A stretch of DNA of 60,534 nt, taken from Novosphingobium sp. UBA6272 (GTDB taxonomy: Bacteria; Pseudomonadota; Alphaproteobacteria; Sphingomonadales; Sphingomonadaceae). The stretch spans positions 1 to 60,534 of the forward strand of contig NZ_DJUW01000027.1 of NCBI RefSeq assembly GCF_002440635.1. Reading direction: 5' to 3'. A model generated the notes under the pieces. It had not been told where the DNA came from and did not search any database. It was given only the letters and a program-made list of their open reading frames with translations. Shown piece by piece: positions 32,074 to 41,117 of the stretch (position 1 is the first letter of the stretch; each line of letters opens with the position of its first letter). The translations under genes were made by a program, and so were the position numbers.

Positions 32074-33145
32074 AGCAGATCCAAAACTGGCCACCGCCAC
32101 CGCTGAACTGGAAGCAGAATCCCCTGCCCCGCCCAAGCCGCAACGCAAATGGGGCCGCCTGCTGCTGATGCTGTCGCTGCCGCTCGCGCTGCTGATCGGC
32201 GGAGTAATCTATTGGCGCAGCCTGCAGGGCCAGGTTTCGACCGACAACGCCTATGTCCACCTCGACAAGGTTTCGGTCAGCGCGCAGGTCGGCGGACAAA
32301 TCACCGAGGTACTGGTCAAGGAAAACCAGCACGTAAAGGCAGGCGATCTGCTGTTCCGGATCGATCCGGAGCCGTTCCAGCTGCAGCTTTCGCAGGCCGA
32401 TGCGGCGATCGCCTCGGCCCAGGCCAGTCAAATTGCCGCAGCCAATTCCAGCGCGCTTTCGGGAGCCGATATCTCGGCGGCGGAGCAGAACATCGCCTTC
32501 GCCCGTTCCACCCTCGCCCGGCAGGAAGCACTATGGAAGAAGGGCTTCACCACCAAGGCCGATTACGAAGCGGCACAGCACGGCGTGGCCGTTGCCGAAG
32601 AGCAGCTCAAGCTGGCCCGTGCCAAACGCGACGAGGCCGCCGCCAAGCTCTCCTCCGGTCGCCAGCTGCCCGGCATCTACCCGCAAGTCGCCGCCGCCAC
32701 AGCCCAACGGCGCGTTGCGGAACTCAGCCTGAGGCGAACCGAGGTCCGCGCCCCGGTGTCCGGGGTCATCAGCCAGGCGAACCGGCTGCATCCGGGCCAG
32801 GACATCATCAACGGAGTCCCGGTGCTGACCCTGGTTGCCGATGGGAGCGCCTATGTCGAAGCGAACTTCAAAGAGACCGATCTGGCCGAAATGCGGGTGG
32901 GCCAAGAGGCCAAAGTGCGCTTCGATGCCTATCCAGGGCTAGTCCTGAAAGGCCATGTCGCCTCGATCGGGGCGGGTACCGGCAGCGAGTTTTCGGTCTT
33001 GCCGGCCCAGAATGCCACCGGCAACTGGGTCAAGGTAACGCAGCGCGTTCCGGTACGGATCGTGCTTGATGAAGCCAGCCCGCGCGCGCTGATTTCCGGG
33101 CTTTCGACCAAGGTCACGGTCTTTATCGACGGCCGCAAGCGCTAG
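32066..33145 (+). CDS. EmrA/HlyD-family membrane fusion protein
   Basis: Periplasmic adaptor (359 residues) with one N-terminal transmembrane helix (residues about 31-50), the biotinyl-lipoyl-like halves VSAQVGGQITEVLVKENQHV and ELSLRRTEVRAPVSGVIS, and a helical hairpin between them. The segment DTDNAYV-like (STDNAYVHLDKV) and FIDGRKR end are typical of EmrA partners of DHA2 pumps. It is translated just after MarR and 9 bases before the pump gene, so the three form an operon. Confidence 0.92.
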   Translation: MAEADPKLATATAELEAESPAPPKPQRKWGRLLLMLSLPLALLIGGVIYWRSLQGQVSTDNAYVHLDKVSVSAQVGGQITEVLVKENQHVKAGDLLFRIDPEPFQLQLSQADAAIASAQASQIAAANSSALSGADISAAEQNIAFARSTLARQEALWKKGFTTKADYEAAQHGVAVAEEQLKLARAKRDEAAAKLSSGRQLPGIYPQVAAATAQRRVAELSLRRTEVRAPVSGVISQANRLHPGQDIINGVPVLTLVADGSAYVEANFKETDLAEMRVGQEAKVRFDAYPGLVLKGHVASIGAGTGSEFSVLPAQNATGNWVKVTQRVPVRIVLDEASPRALISGLSTKVTVFIDGRKR

Positions 33146-33154
33146 AATCGGTCG

Positions 33155-34765
33155 ATGGCCAGCGCCGCCAGTCCACCTCGCAAAGCCAGGACCCGTCCGG
33201 TCGCTGCAAGCTTCGCGCCGGAGGAGGATGTTCCCCATCTGCCGGTCGCAAACCCGCTGTTTCTGACCTTGGGGATCATGACCGCGTCGCTGATCCAGGT
33301 ACTGGATACGACAATTGCCAACGTCGCGATCCCGCATATGCAATCGAGCCTGGGATCGACCCCGGACGAAATCAGCTGGGTCCTGACCAGCTATATTGTG
33401 GCGGTTGCGGTGTTCATGCCGATCACTGGCTGGCTGGCCGACCGGGTCGGATCCCGCCGCCTGTTCATCAGTTCGGTCGCGGGTTTCATAGTCTCATCGA
33501 TGCTCTGCGGAATGGCCCAGAATGTGACCGAGATGGTGATCTTCCGAGCCATGCAGGGTGCGACCGGGGCCTTCATCGCCCCGCTGGCCCAAGCCGCGAT
33601 GATCGATACCAACCGGCCCAGCCGCCAGCCGCAGATGATGGCTATCTGGGGCATCGGGATCATGATCGGGCCGATCCTGGGCCCCTTGCTGGGCGGCTGG
33701 TTGACCGAAAACTGGAACTGGCGCTGGGTATTCTATGTCAATGTGCCGCTCGGCGGGATTTCGTTGGCCATCCTGATTGCCGCGCTGCCCTCGCGCGAGA
33801 TCGTCAGACGGCGCTTCGATCTGATGGGCTTTGCGCTGGTCGGCACCATGCTGGTTTCGATTCAGTTGTTGCTCGATCGCGGCAACCATGTCGACTGGTT
33901 CGATTCCGCCGAAACCTGGGTCTATGCCTTCCTGTTCCTATCAACCGCATGGATGGCGATCATCCACTTCCTGACCACCAGGGAAGCCCTGTTCGATCGC
34001 GAGATGTTTGCCAACCCCAACTTCATTTTCGGGATCCTGTTCAGTCTGGCCATGGGGGTGGTGATGTTCGCCACCATCGCCTTGCTGCCGCCAATGCTGC
34101 AGCGTCTGTTCGGCTATGGCGTGATCGATACCGGTGAAGCGCTGATGCCGCGTGGGATCGGTACGCTTTTGACCATGCAGATTTCGGGTATGCTGGTCCG
34201 GCGCGGGTTCGATCCGCGGGTACTGATCGCAGCGGGGTTTTCAATCGCGGCCTATTCGCTGTGGGCCATGACGCAGTGGTCGCTCGAAACCGATTTCAAC
34301 CAGATTGTGCTGTGGGGTTTTGTCCAGGGGCTTGGCATGGGGCTGGTCTTCATTCCTCTGAACGCCAGCTCCTTTGCCACCTTGCCGGCGCACTTGCGTA
34401 CCGAAGCCTCAAGTCTCTTGAACCTCGCCCGCTCGATCGGCTCGTCAGTCGGCATTTCGATCGTGATAACGATGTTCGCCCGCAACCTGCAGACATCGCA
34501 CGCCGATCTGGCCGGCCACGTTACCAATTCGGTCAGCGCAGTGGTCGACTTTTCGACCATCGACCGGTTCCAGCGGCTGGGCGAAGCAGCGCTGCTGGCG
34601 CTGGATGGCGAGGTAAACCGGCAAGCGGCCATGATCGCCTATATCAATGATTTCTACCTGATGATGTGGATGACCCTGGCGGTCATCCCGCTGACCTTCG
34701 TAATGCGTCGCCCCCAACTCGGTCCGGCAGGCCCGAATAATTCAGGCAAGGCAAGCGAACCGTAA
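33155..34765 (+). CDS. EmrB-type MFS multidrug transporter (DHA2, 14 TM)
   Basis: Inner-membrane drug/H+ antiporter of 536 residues with 14 hydrophobic segments. Motif A GWLADRVGSRRLF follows SWVLTSYIVAVAVFMPIT, the DHA2 hallmark, and motif C-like GPILGPLLGGWLTEN is present. With the EmrA-like adaptor and an outer-membrane channel it should export hydrophobic toxic compounds. The nearest outer-membrane factor gene is convergent at 34812-36203 and belongs to the RND operon, but it could serve both pumps. Confidence 0.93.
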   Translation: MASAASPPRKARTRPVAASFAPEEDVPHLPVANPLFLTLGIMTASLIQVLDTTIANVAIPHMQSSLGSTPDEISWVLTSYIVAVAVFMPITGWLADRVGSRRLFISSVAGFIVSSMLCGMAQNVTEMVIFRAMQGATGAFIAPLAQAAMIDTNRPSRQPQMMAIWGIGIMIGPILGPLLGGWLTENWNWRWVFYVNVPLGGISLAILIAALPSREIVRRRFDLMGFALVGTMLVSIQLLLDRGNHVDWFDSAETWVYAFLFLSTAWMAIIHFLTTREALFDREMFANPNFIFGILFSLAMGVVMFATIALLPPMLQRLFGYGVIDTGEALMPRGIGTLLTMQISGMLVRRGFDPRVLIAAGFSIAAYSLWAMTQWSLETDFNQIVLWGFVQGLGMGLVFIPLNASSFATLPAHLRTEASSLLNLARSIGSSVGISIVITMFARNLQTSHADLAGHVTNSVSAVVDFSTIDRFQRLGEAALLALDGEVNRQAAMIAYINDFYLMMWMTLAVIPLTFVMRRPQLGPAGPNNSGKASEP

Positions 34766-34811
34766 ATGCCGCCAGCTTGACTGACAGGCTTGCAGCGGGC
34801 CGCTATCGCTG

Positions 34812-36203
34812 TCACGGCACCACCCCAAGGGCTCGGTAACAGGCAACGCTCGCCCGCAACCCCGTTTCGCGTGCGTTGAGAAGTTGGATTTCGAGTTCCG
34901 CGCGCTGCCTTTGATGGGTCAAGAGCGATTGCAGGCTGCGGCCGCCAAGCGAAACCGCTCTTTCTTCGATGTCCACATCCCTTGATGCACGCTTCATTGC
35001 GTCATCCATGAAGGCCATGGCCTGGCGTGCGCCATTTAGTGTGACGAAGCACTGCTCAACGTCGGTGCTGGCGACCAAAGCGGCTTGGCGATATTCGGCC
35101 AAGGCTTCACGGGTCCGGCCTTTGGCCCGGGCGACCTCGGCGTCGATGCGGCCGAAGTCAAACAACCGCCAACGCAAGCCCACCCCACCAAACGCCGTGA
35201 TGGAATCCGCACTGCCCACATCGCCAAGACGCGCTCCGCGAATCCCGAACAGGCCACTAAGCGAGAGTTTTGGATAATACTCCGACACTGCAAGACCAAC
35301 CCCAGCGTTCGCGGCAATCAGACGCTGCTCTGCAATGATCACATCCGGCCGCCGCGAAACAAGGTCAGCTGGCAACCCGGTTTCGGGATTGGGCACTTCG
35401 GCCAATGCAAAGCTTTCAGGCGGCCAAGGCATCAATTGACTGGCAGATTTTCCCAGAAGTGCTGCAATGGTATTCTCATAGCGCCCCACGTCCGCGTCTA
35501 TCAGGGGTTGACCAGCGCGAAGCTGAATCAGATCGGCCTCTGAACTGACAACTTCCTGCTCAGAGGCCGCCCCGAGTTGCCGACGACCGACCACGATCTT
35601 GTGCTGGCGTTGGACCAGCGCAACCAGCCGGGCATAGAGTGCTTGTCGGATTTGCGCTCCGCGCAGTCCCCAATAGGCATCGGCTAGATCAGCAGACACC
35701 GCAACCCGGGCCGCCGCGACACCCCATTCGGATTGGGCAAGTTCTGCCCTGGCGATTTCCCCCCGACGTTTATGGCCTCCGGCCAAGTCGAGGTCCCAGG
35801 TCGATCCAAATCCCACCGAAACGTCGGTGATCGTCCTCGGGTAGTCCGGGATTATTCGTGAGAGTATGCCAACACCAGAGTTCTTGGATTGCATGGCACG
35901 CCCGATTGATCCCTCCGCATCGAGACTTGGGCGAGTCGATGCGCCCTGCTCGCGCAGCGCCGCCCGGGCCTGGTCGACCCGCGCCAAGGCAGCTTCGATC
36001 GACAGATTCTTTGAAAGCGCTTCGAGCTGCAATTGGTTGAGTCTGGGATCGCCATAGGCAAGCCACCATTGCGAGCTAATCGGCTCCGTTCCGCCTTTAG
36101 TTCTGAAATCGGATGCAACCGGCAGATCGGGCCGCGTGTAGTCGGGGCCCGCCACACATCCGACCAAACCGATCGAGAGCAGGATATTCGCCAGGTACCT
36201 CAT
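34812..36203 (-). CDS. outer-membrane efflux factor, NodT/OprM-type lipoprotein
   Basis: TolC-like channel subunit of 463 residues. The N-terminus MRYLANILLSIGLVGC is a lipoprotein signal; VAGPDYTRPDLPV after it is typical of NodT/OprM proteins. Two OEP repeats with long coiled-coil helices follow, including VDQARAALREQGAS and ARAKGRTREALAEYR. Its start overlaps the RND pump's stop (ATGA), so it is the last gene of a three-gene RND operon. Base composition is more AT-rich than in the TCA region. Confidence 0.92.
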   Translation of the reverse strand: MRYLANILLSIGLVGCVAGPDYTRPDLPVASDFRTKGGTEPISSQWWLAYGDPRLNQLQLEALSKNLSIEAALARVDQARAALREQGASTRPSLDAEGSIGRAMQSKNSGVGILSRIIPDYPRTITDVSVGFGSTWDLDLAGGHKRRGEIARAELAQSEWGVAAARVAVSADLADAYWGLRGAQIRQALYARLVALVQRQHKIVVGRRQLGAASEQEVVSSEADLIQLRAGQPLIDADVGRYENTIAALLGKSASQLMPWPPESFALAEVPNPETGLPADLVSRRPDVIIAEQRLIAANAGVGLAVSEYYPKLSLSGLFGIRGARLGDVGSADSITAFGGVGLRWRLFDFGRIDAEVARAKGRTREALAEYRQAALVASTDVEQCFVTLNGARQAMAFMDDAMKRASRDVDIEERAVSLGGRSLQSLLTHQRQRAELEIQLLNARETGLRASVACYRALGVVP

Positions 36204-39200
36204 GCTTGGCTTCCTGCGGTCTTAGCTGAAGCAGGGGCCAACAGAACGTACATCACCGGGGTCGCGATCCTGGCCAAAAGCGTAGAGGCAATCAGCCCGC
36301 CGATTATCGTGATTGCGAGCGGCCCGTACAGACCACTATCCGAAAACGCCAAAGGCAGCAGGCCGGCAACGGCAGAGACAGTCGTCAGCAACACGGGAAG
36401 GAACCGCAGTTCGGCAGCCTCTTCTGTTGCCTGCCGAATTCCGACCCCTTGCGCGCGCAGTTTTTCAGCAAATTCAACCAGCAAGAGCGAATTCTTGATC
36501 TCGATTCCAATGAGCGCGATCAAGCCGATTGATGCGGTAAACGACAGGGAATTTCCCGTCAGCCAAAGCGCAACGATCGCGCCAAAAAAGCCAAAGGGTA
36601 TGATGCCAATTACAACGGTTACCATCCGGAGTCGCCCAAACTCCAGGGTCAGGACCGCAAGAATACCGAAAAGTCCGATCAGGGCGGCCGGAACCAGACC
36701 GGAAAAATTGCGATCCTGGGATTCCGCTTCACCGCCCAGCGACAATGTGTAGCCAGCCGGCAGCTTGACCGCCTCCCGGATTCGTTCAACCACATCCGTT
36801 GTGGCGCGTGATATCAGCACGTCCTTGTCGACATTGGCGGTCAAGGTCGCAACGCGCATCCGGTCGATGCGGTCAATCTGCTTGGGACCCGAAATCAGTC
36901 GTTTGGTCACAAGACTGTCAAGCGATACCGCTTGCCCTCCCCGGCCCATGACGTAGATCTGCGCGAACTGCCCTGGTTGTTGATCCTTCCCTTCGGAAGC
37001 ATGAAGGGTGATTGGATACGTGTCTCCATCGACGTCACGCAGCTGCGAAACCGCAGTCCCGCTCAAGGCAATTCGCATCGCATCTCGAAGCTCTGCCGGG
37101 CCAATGCCATATGCCGCGGCGGCGGCCTCGTTGGTGTCAAGCGTCATATCGATTTGCGATGCACGCAAAGGATTCTTTATGTCGCGCAGGCCCTTTGTGC
37201 CCGCCATGGTAGTTTCCACTTGGCCAGCAAGCTCGCGTAATATCTTGAGATCTGGCCCAGATACCCTGATGACGATGGGCGCCTCGATAACGGCGCCTTG
37301 AACGAATTCGACCGTGCTAAGCCTTGCTGTGCCATCGTTGGCAAATTTGTCCCGCAATCGGTCGATCAATTTGCTGCGGGTTTCCGCCTTCCAATCTTTG
37401 AGGCCGACTACCAGCTCGGCAAAAGCCTCATCCTCCGGCTTTTGCGGCTGATTGTAATAGAGCGCCGGATTGCCGCGGCCGACATTCGCGATGACCCATT
37501 GCACCGCTGGTTCAGCCTGCAGCGCCGCCTCAACCTTTCGCGTAAAGCCATCTGTAATCCCCAGGGTTGCGCTTTCGGGCGCTTCGACGCGAACAAGAAA
37601 CTGCCGGGTTTGTGCGGCTGGGAAAAGACTCGAACCTATTACGCCCAGCAAGGGAATGGAGAGCGCAGTCGCGCCAAGCAAAATCACAACAGCCGTCTTC
37701 GGCCTGTCCAAACAGCGCTTCAGTACGGGGGCGTACCACTTCGAAATCGCAGCTTTGATCCGCTCGCGTATTTGGTTTTCGGAGACCTCATGACTCTTTC
37801 GGAGCAGCAGTTTTGCGACAAGTGGAATTACAAACAAAGCGACCACCAATGAGCCGACGATTGTTCCCACGACCGCAACGGGCAGCGAGCGAACAAAATC
37901 GCCGCCGGCTTCGGGCAGAGCCAGCAGTGGCAAAAAGGCGAAAAGCAGGCAGGCTGTGCAGCCAATTACGGCGAGTGCGATTTGCGAGGTTCCCTGGACA
38001 ATCGCATTGTCAGCATCCGGCTCCAACCCCATCCATCGCACGATGTTCTCAGTGATCACAATCGCGTCATCGACAAGCAGGCCAAGGGCCAGGATCAATC
38101 CTGCAATCGATAGCTGGTTCAGCGACAATCCAAACAATTGCAGCGTGAGTATTCCACACAACAATGACAAGGGAATTGCGGTCATTACAACCAATGCGGC
38201 ATTCCGACCTAATGGCAGAAGCGAAATACTTACAACAAAAAATGCAATCAAAAAATCACGATAAAGATGATTAAGACGATTTTCCGCATTTTCAGTTTGA
38301 AAATAGGGGCGTTCTAGCCGCACGCCGCCGGGCAGAGTCTTCTCAAAATCGTCAAGAACTTGGCGTATTTTTTCCGTCACGTCGAACAAGTCAACGTTGA
38401 TATTCTGATTGACCGAGATGACAACCGCTTGATGACCGTTGTAGCGGATAAGGTGGCTAGGTCGCGCGGTACCCCAAGCGACTTCCGCGACGTCTCTTAC
38501 CTGCAGAACTGCACCGTTCGAGACCGTCAGTGCAACGTCGCCGACACTGTCAGCATCCGGAAAGGCCCCGGCATAGTCAACATTCAGTCTACGGCCATCA
38601 CTCCGAACTGTTCCAACGGGCCCTTCGCGGCCCTGAGTGGCGATCGCCGCTGCTATCTCCGTTGGACTCTTGCCGCGCGCCTGCAACTTGCCGGGATCCA
38701 ATTGTACCCGCATTTCACTGGCCGGCAGGCCCCAGACCTGCGCCCTTTCAACCCCAGTGACACTGCTCAGCCTTTCCCTCAACCGTTCGGACAATTTGTG
38801 CATCCGGCGCGGCGGGAGGGTATCGCTGACCAATGCCACCTCGGCAATTGCCGCCGAAGTGGGCCGTCCCCTGACTATGTCCATTCTGGTCAGCTCAGCC
38901 GGAAGCGTAGGGCGGCGGTTCGCTAGTTCGCGGCTAAGCGCGTCATAAGCCCTGTCAGAATCCTTACCCCATTCGAACTCAACGTAAACTGTTGCCACGC
39001 CTTGCCGGCTGTTGGAGCGGACTTCTCGAACCTGTTCCAACGAGAATATCGAGTCCTCGATTGGCTCCGCGACAAGTTTTTCAAGTTCCGCAGCGCTGGC
39101 GCCCGGCATGACCGCGGTAATGTAGAACATCGGGCCGTCGGATTGCGGATCTTCCGTTCGCGGAAGGCCAAAAAATGCGCTTGTGCCTAGGACCGCAAGG

Positions 39201-39265
39201 AGCGCGGCCAGTAGCCCGACGAACCGCCATTGCTTCAGAACAAATCGAATCGCGCGTTCGGTCAT
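36200..39265 (-). CDS. RND-family efflux pump inner-membrane subunit
   Basis: A 1021-residue proton-driven exporter with the usual two halves, each with one plus five transmembrane segments and a large periplasmic loop. Seen: FFGLPRTEDPQSDGP after TM1, LALGLLVDDAIVITENI in TM4 with the proton-relay aspartates, and GLIALIGIEIKNSLLLVEFA in TM10-11. ATG at 39265 overlaps the stop of the adaptor gene. The family covers drug, solvent and lipid exporters; nothing in the sequence fixes the substrate. It lies just upstream of, and divergent from, the carrier-protein gene cluster and may export its product (inference). Confidence 0.94.
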   Translation of the reverse strand: MTERAIRFVLKQWRFVGLLAALLAVLGTSAFFGLPRTEDPQSDGPMFYITAVMPGASAAELEKLVAEPIEDSIFSLEQVREVRSNSRQGVATVYVEFEWGKDSDRAYDALSRELANRRPTLPAELTRMDIVRGRPTSAAIAEVALVSDTLPPRRMHKLSERLRERLSSVTGVERAQVWGLPASEMRVQLDPGKLQARGKSPTEIAAAIATQGREGPVGTVRSDGRRLNVDYAGAFPDADSVGDVALTVSNGAVLQVRDVAEVAWGTARPSHLIRYNGHQAVVISVNQNINVDLFDVTEKIRQVLDDFEKTLPGGVRLERPYFQTENAENRLNHLYRDFLIAFFVVSISLLPLGRNAALVVMTAIPLSLLCGILTLQLFGLSLNQLSIAGLILALGLLVDDAIVITENIVRWMGLEPDADNAIVQGTSQIALAVIGCTACLLFAFLPLLALPEAGGDFVRSLPVAVVGTIVGSLVVALFVIPLVAKLLLRKSHEVSENQIRERIKAAISKWYAPVLKRCLDRPKTAVVILLGATALSIPLLGVIGSSLFPAAQTRQFLVRVEAPESATLGITDGFTRKVEAALQAEPAVQWVIANVGRGNPALYYNQPQKPEDEAFAELVVGLKDWKAETRSKLIDRLRDKFANDGTARLSTVEFVQGAVIEAPIVIRVSGPDLKILRELAGQVETTMAGTKGLRDIKNPLRASQIDMTLDTNEAAAAAYGIGPAELRDAMRIALSGTAVSQLRDVDGDTYPITLHASEGKDQQPGQFAQIYVMGRGGQAVSLDSLVTKRLISGPKQIDRIDRMRVATLTANVDKDVLISRATTDVVERIREAVKLPAGYTLSLGGEAESQDRNFSGLVPAALIGLFGILAVLTLEFGRLRMVTVVIGIIPFGFFGAIVALWLTGNSLSFTASIGLIALIGIEIKNSLLLVEFAEKLRAQGVGIRQATEEAAELRFLPVLLTTVSAVAGLLPLAFSDSGLYGPLAITIIGGLIASTLLARIATPVMYVLLAPASAKTAGSQA

Positions 39266-40344
39266 AGCAAGCGCGGAGCCACAACCTCGTGATCCTTCAC
39301 AAAGCCCGCGCCATCCACAATTATGACGGATCCAACAGGCAAGCAGCAGATCCGTACCCAATCGGTATCGACCCCGAGCAGCCGGGCTTTGGTTCGGAGA
39401 GCCTGCTGTGTCTTGGAATCGACAACGTAGATGTAGGCCGCTTCACCTTCGATTTCGAGAAGGGCCTCGATTGGCACGCGCTGCCCCCCGCCCGCAAAGT
39501 TCTGGCTAACGTCCGGCACCCGGACCGAGCCAATCGCACCGCTGGGCAATGAATTCAGATACGCCGGCAATGCGAAATCCACATCGACCGTTCCGGTTCG
39601 GGGATCGCTTTGAAGGCCCACTCTCAAGAGCCGCGCATCCAACGGTCCGTCACGTCCAGGAACGCTAACCTGCATCACCTGCCCGCGCCGCAAATGCTGA
39701 GCAATCCCTTCCGGTATCTTCGCCCTGGCGATGAGAGGACTCGTTACGTCGGCTACTCTCGCGATTGATTTGCCTGGCAAGGAGACTTCTCCCACCTCGC
39801 CTTGCACCGCCAAGACCACTCCATCAAAGGGCATTTCGACAACGGCTGACCGAATGTCGAAGTCTGCAGCGGACAACGATGCCTCGACCGCCCGCAACTC
39901 AGCCTGACTGGCTTCAAGTTCTGCTTTGGAAATCGCGCCAATTGCGAAGAGGGACTGCTGGCGGGCAACTCTTGAGCGCAGTTCGTTTCGCGCCGCCAGA
40001 ATCCTTGTCCGTTCCGCGTGGACATTTTCCGCTCTTATCGCAGCAACCACGCTGCCCTTGCGCAGGCGGTCACCGACCTTCACCCGAACAGCAGAAAGTA
40101 TCCCGCTAAGCCGAGAGCCCAATGCCGCTTCGCGTTCGCGTTGGATTACAACCGGAAAGCTGCGATCGGCACGATCAACCTGATCTGCACCGATGCGGAA
40201 AGCGGTCACCTGCAACGGGTCTGCGGCTTGTGGTTCCTGCGCGCGAGTGCAAGCGGAAGTTGCCCCAGCAAGAGCGGCCGCGATGACGAACAAGGCCGCC
40301 AAACGGCCAAACATCCCGCCCAATTGGTTCGGCAAACGGCTCAC
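39262..40344 (-). CDS. RND periplasmic adaptor (membrane fusion protein)
   Basis: Adaptor subunit of 360 residues. A signal-like segment with a possible lipobox (GATSAC) is followed by the two lipoyl halves (GILSAVRVKVGDRLRKGSVV and EMPFDGVVLAVQGEVGEV) around a short helical hairpin, then beta-barrel and C-terminal domains. GTG at 40344 is the longest start; an ATG at 40314 gives a shorter signal and is an alternative. First gene of the MFP-RND-OMF operon, overlapping the pump gene by four bases. Confidence 0.88.
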   Translation of the reverse strand: MSRLPNQLGGMFGRLAALFVIAAALAGATSACTRAQEPQAADPLQVTAFRIGADQVDRADRSFPVVIQREREAALGSRLSGILSAVRVKVGDRLRKGSVVAAIRAENVHAERTRILAARNELRSRVARQQSLFAIGAISKAELEASQAELRAVEASLSAADFDIRSAVVEMPFDGVVLAVQGEVGEVSLPGKSIARVADVTSPLIARAKIPEGIAQHLRRGQVMQVSVPGRDGPLDARLLRVGLQSDPRTGTVDVDFALPAYLNSLPSGAIGSVRVPDVSQNFAGGGQRVPIEALLEIEGEAAYIYVVDSKTQQALRTKARLLGVDTDWVRICCLPVGSVIIVDGAGFVKDHEVVAPRLL

Positions 40345-40414
40345 TCACCCTGCCCGGTTCTAAGCACTCGCAAAGCGATCTCCCTAATCGAGCCGCGCGA
40401 CACAATTTTCATGC

Positions 40415-40834
40415 TCAATTGGCGATCAAAAAGAACCACAAGCAAGCACCAGCTCCTGCGAGCATCCAAACACTCGATGCGAGGACAATAATAGCCACAA
40501 GTTTCTCATGCCCGGGGCTACCTTTGTGCCCAGCTCCGGCAATGGGCAAAACTCTCGACGCACCTGTCGCAGCTGACAACAGCAATCCAATGATCAAGAA
40601 GCTGCTCGACAGGACAAGTGACCATCCAATCACTGCCTGAATCGATTCAGGAATTGCGAATTCCTGCCAAAATGCACCCATCGCCAACAAGAAAGTGCCG
40701 GACTGCACGGCCGTCAAGTGAGCCGATAGAGACATTCTTGGATTTCGAAACTTCGGAATCAAAGCTCCAATCAGTAAGCCCCAAACAAACAGAGCGAGAC
40801 CAAACTTTCCAAGCATCAACGAATAATATGCCAT
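40415..40834 (-). CDS. four-helix membrane protein resembling hydroxylaminobenzene mutase / styrene oxide isomerase
   Basis: A 139-residue protein with four hydrophobic segments. The first loop carries NPRMSLSAH (residues 31-39), followed by VQSGTFLLAMGAFW; this pattern is what I recall of hydroxylaminobenzene mutase HabA/HabB, which is related to the haem-containing membrane isomerase StyC. If right, it would catalyse an isomerisation of a hydrophobic N-hydroxyarylamine or epoxide. It is divergent from the carrier-protein cluster, with 283 bases between them. It could also be an uncharacterised relative without that activity. Confidence 0.55.
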   Translation of the reverse strand: MAYYSLMLGKFGLALFVWGLLIGALIPKFRNPRMSLSAHLTAVQSGTFLLAMGAFWQEFAIPESIQAVIGWSLVLSSSFLIIGLLLSAATGASRVLPIAGAGHKGSPGHEKLVAIIVLASSVWMLAGAGACLWFFLIAN

Positions 40835-41117
40835 TGCGGTCTCCTCAGGCCTTCAAGCTATTTTTACCGCACAAAACTGTCAAGCTCGAACAACCTGGTG
40901 AATCGGTTTTGATAAAAGATTGATTTGCCGAACATAACTGCAGTGCATTGATGGCTTTGGAATGAACTAAAATCTATTGGGGGTTGTGCTGTCATATTTT
41001 TGCACATACCCTTGAGTTATTCTTCGATTCGTTTTCGCCATTCCGCGAAATCATCGCCCAACAGATAGATTCTGATTATAAGAGTTTTACAATTGATTGA
41101 GCTCTCACAGATGACGT
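40835..41117. other. AT-rich divergent intergenic region of the biosynthetic cluster
   Basis: No gene is visible. The stretch is markedly AT-rich compared with the first 34 kb and must hold the promoters of the divergent 40834 (minus) and 41118 (plus) genes. A dyad TGTGC-N12-GCACA is centred near 41000. I see no lux-box or other operator that I can name. Confidence 0.5.

Noticed and set aside
40980..41005. CRP/FNR-type operator before the cluster
   Set aside because: The dyad is TGTGC-N12-GCACA, not TGTGA-N6-TCACA; reported only as an unnamed dyad in the intergenic entry.
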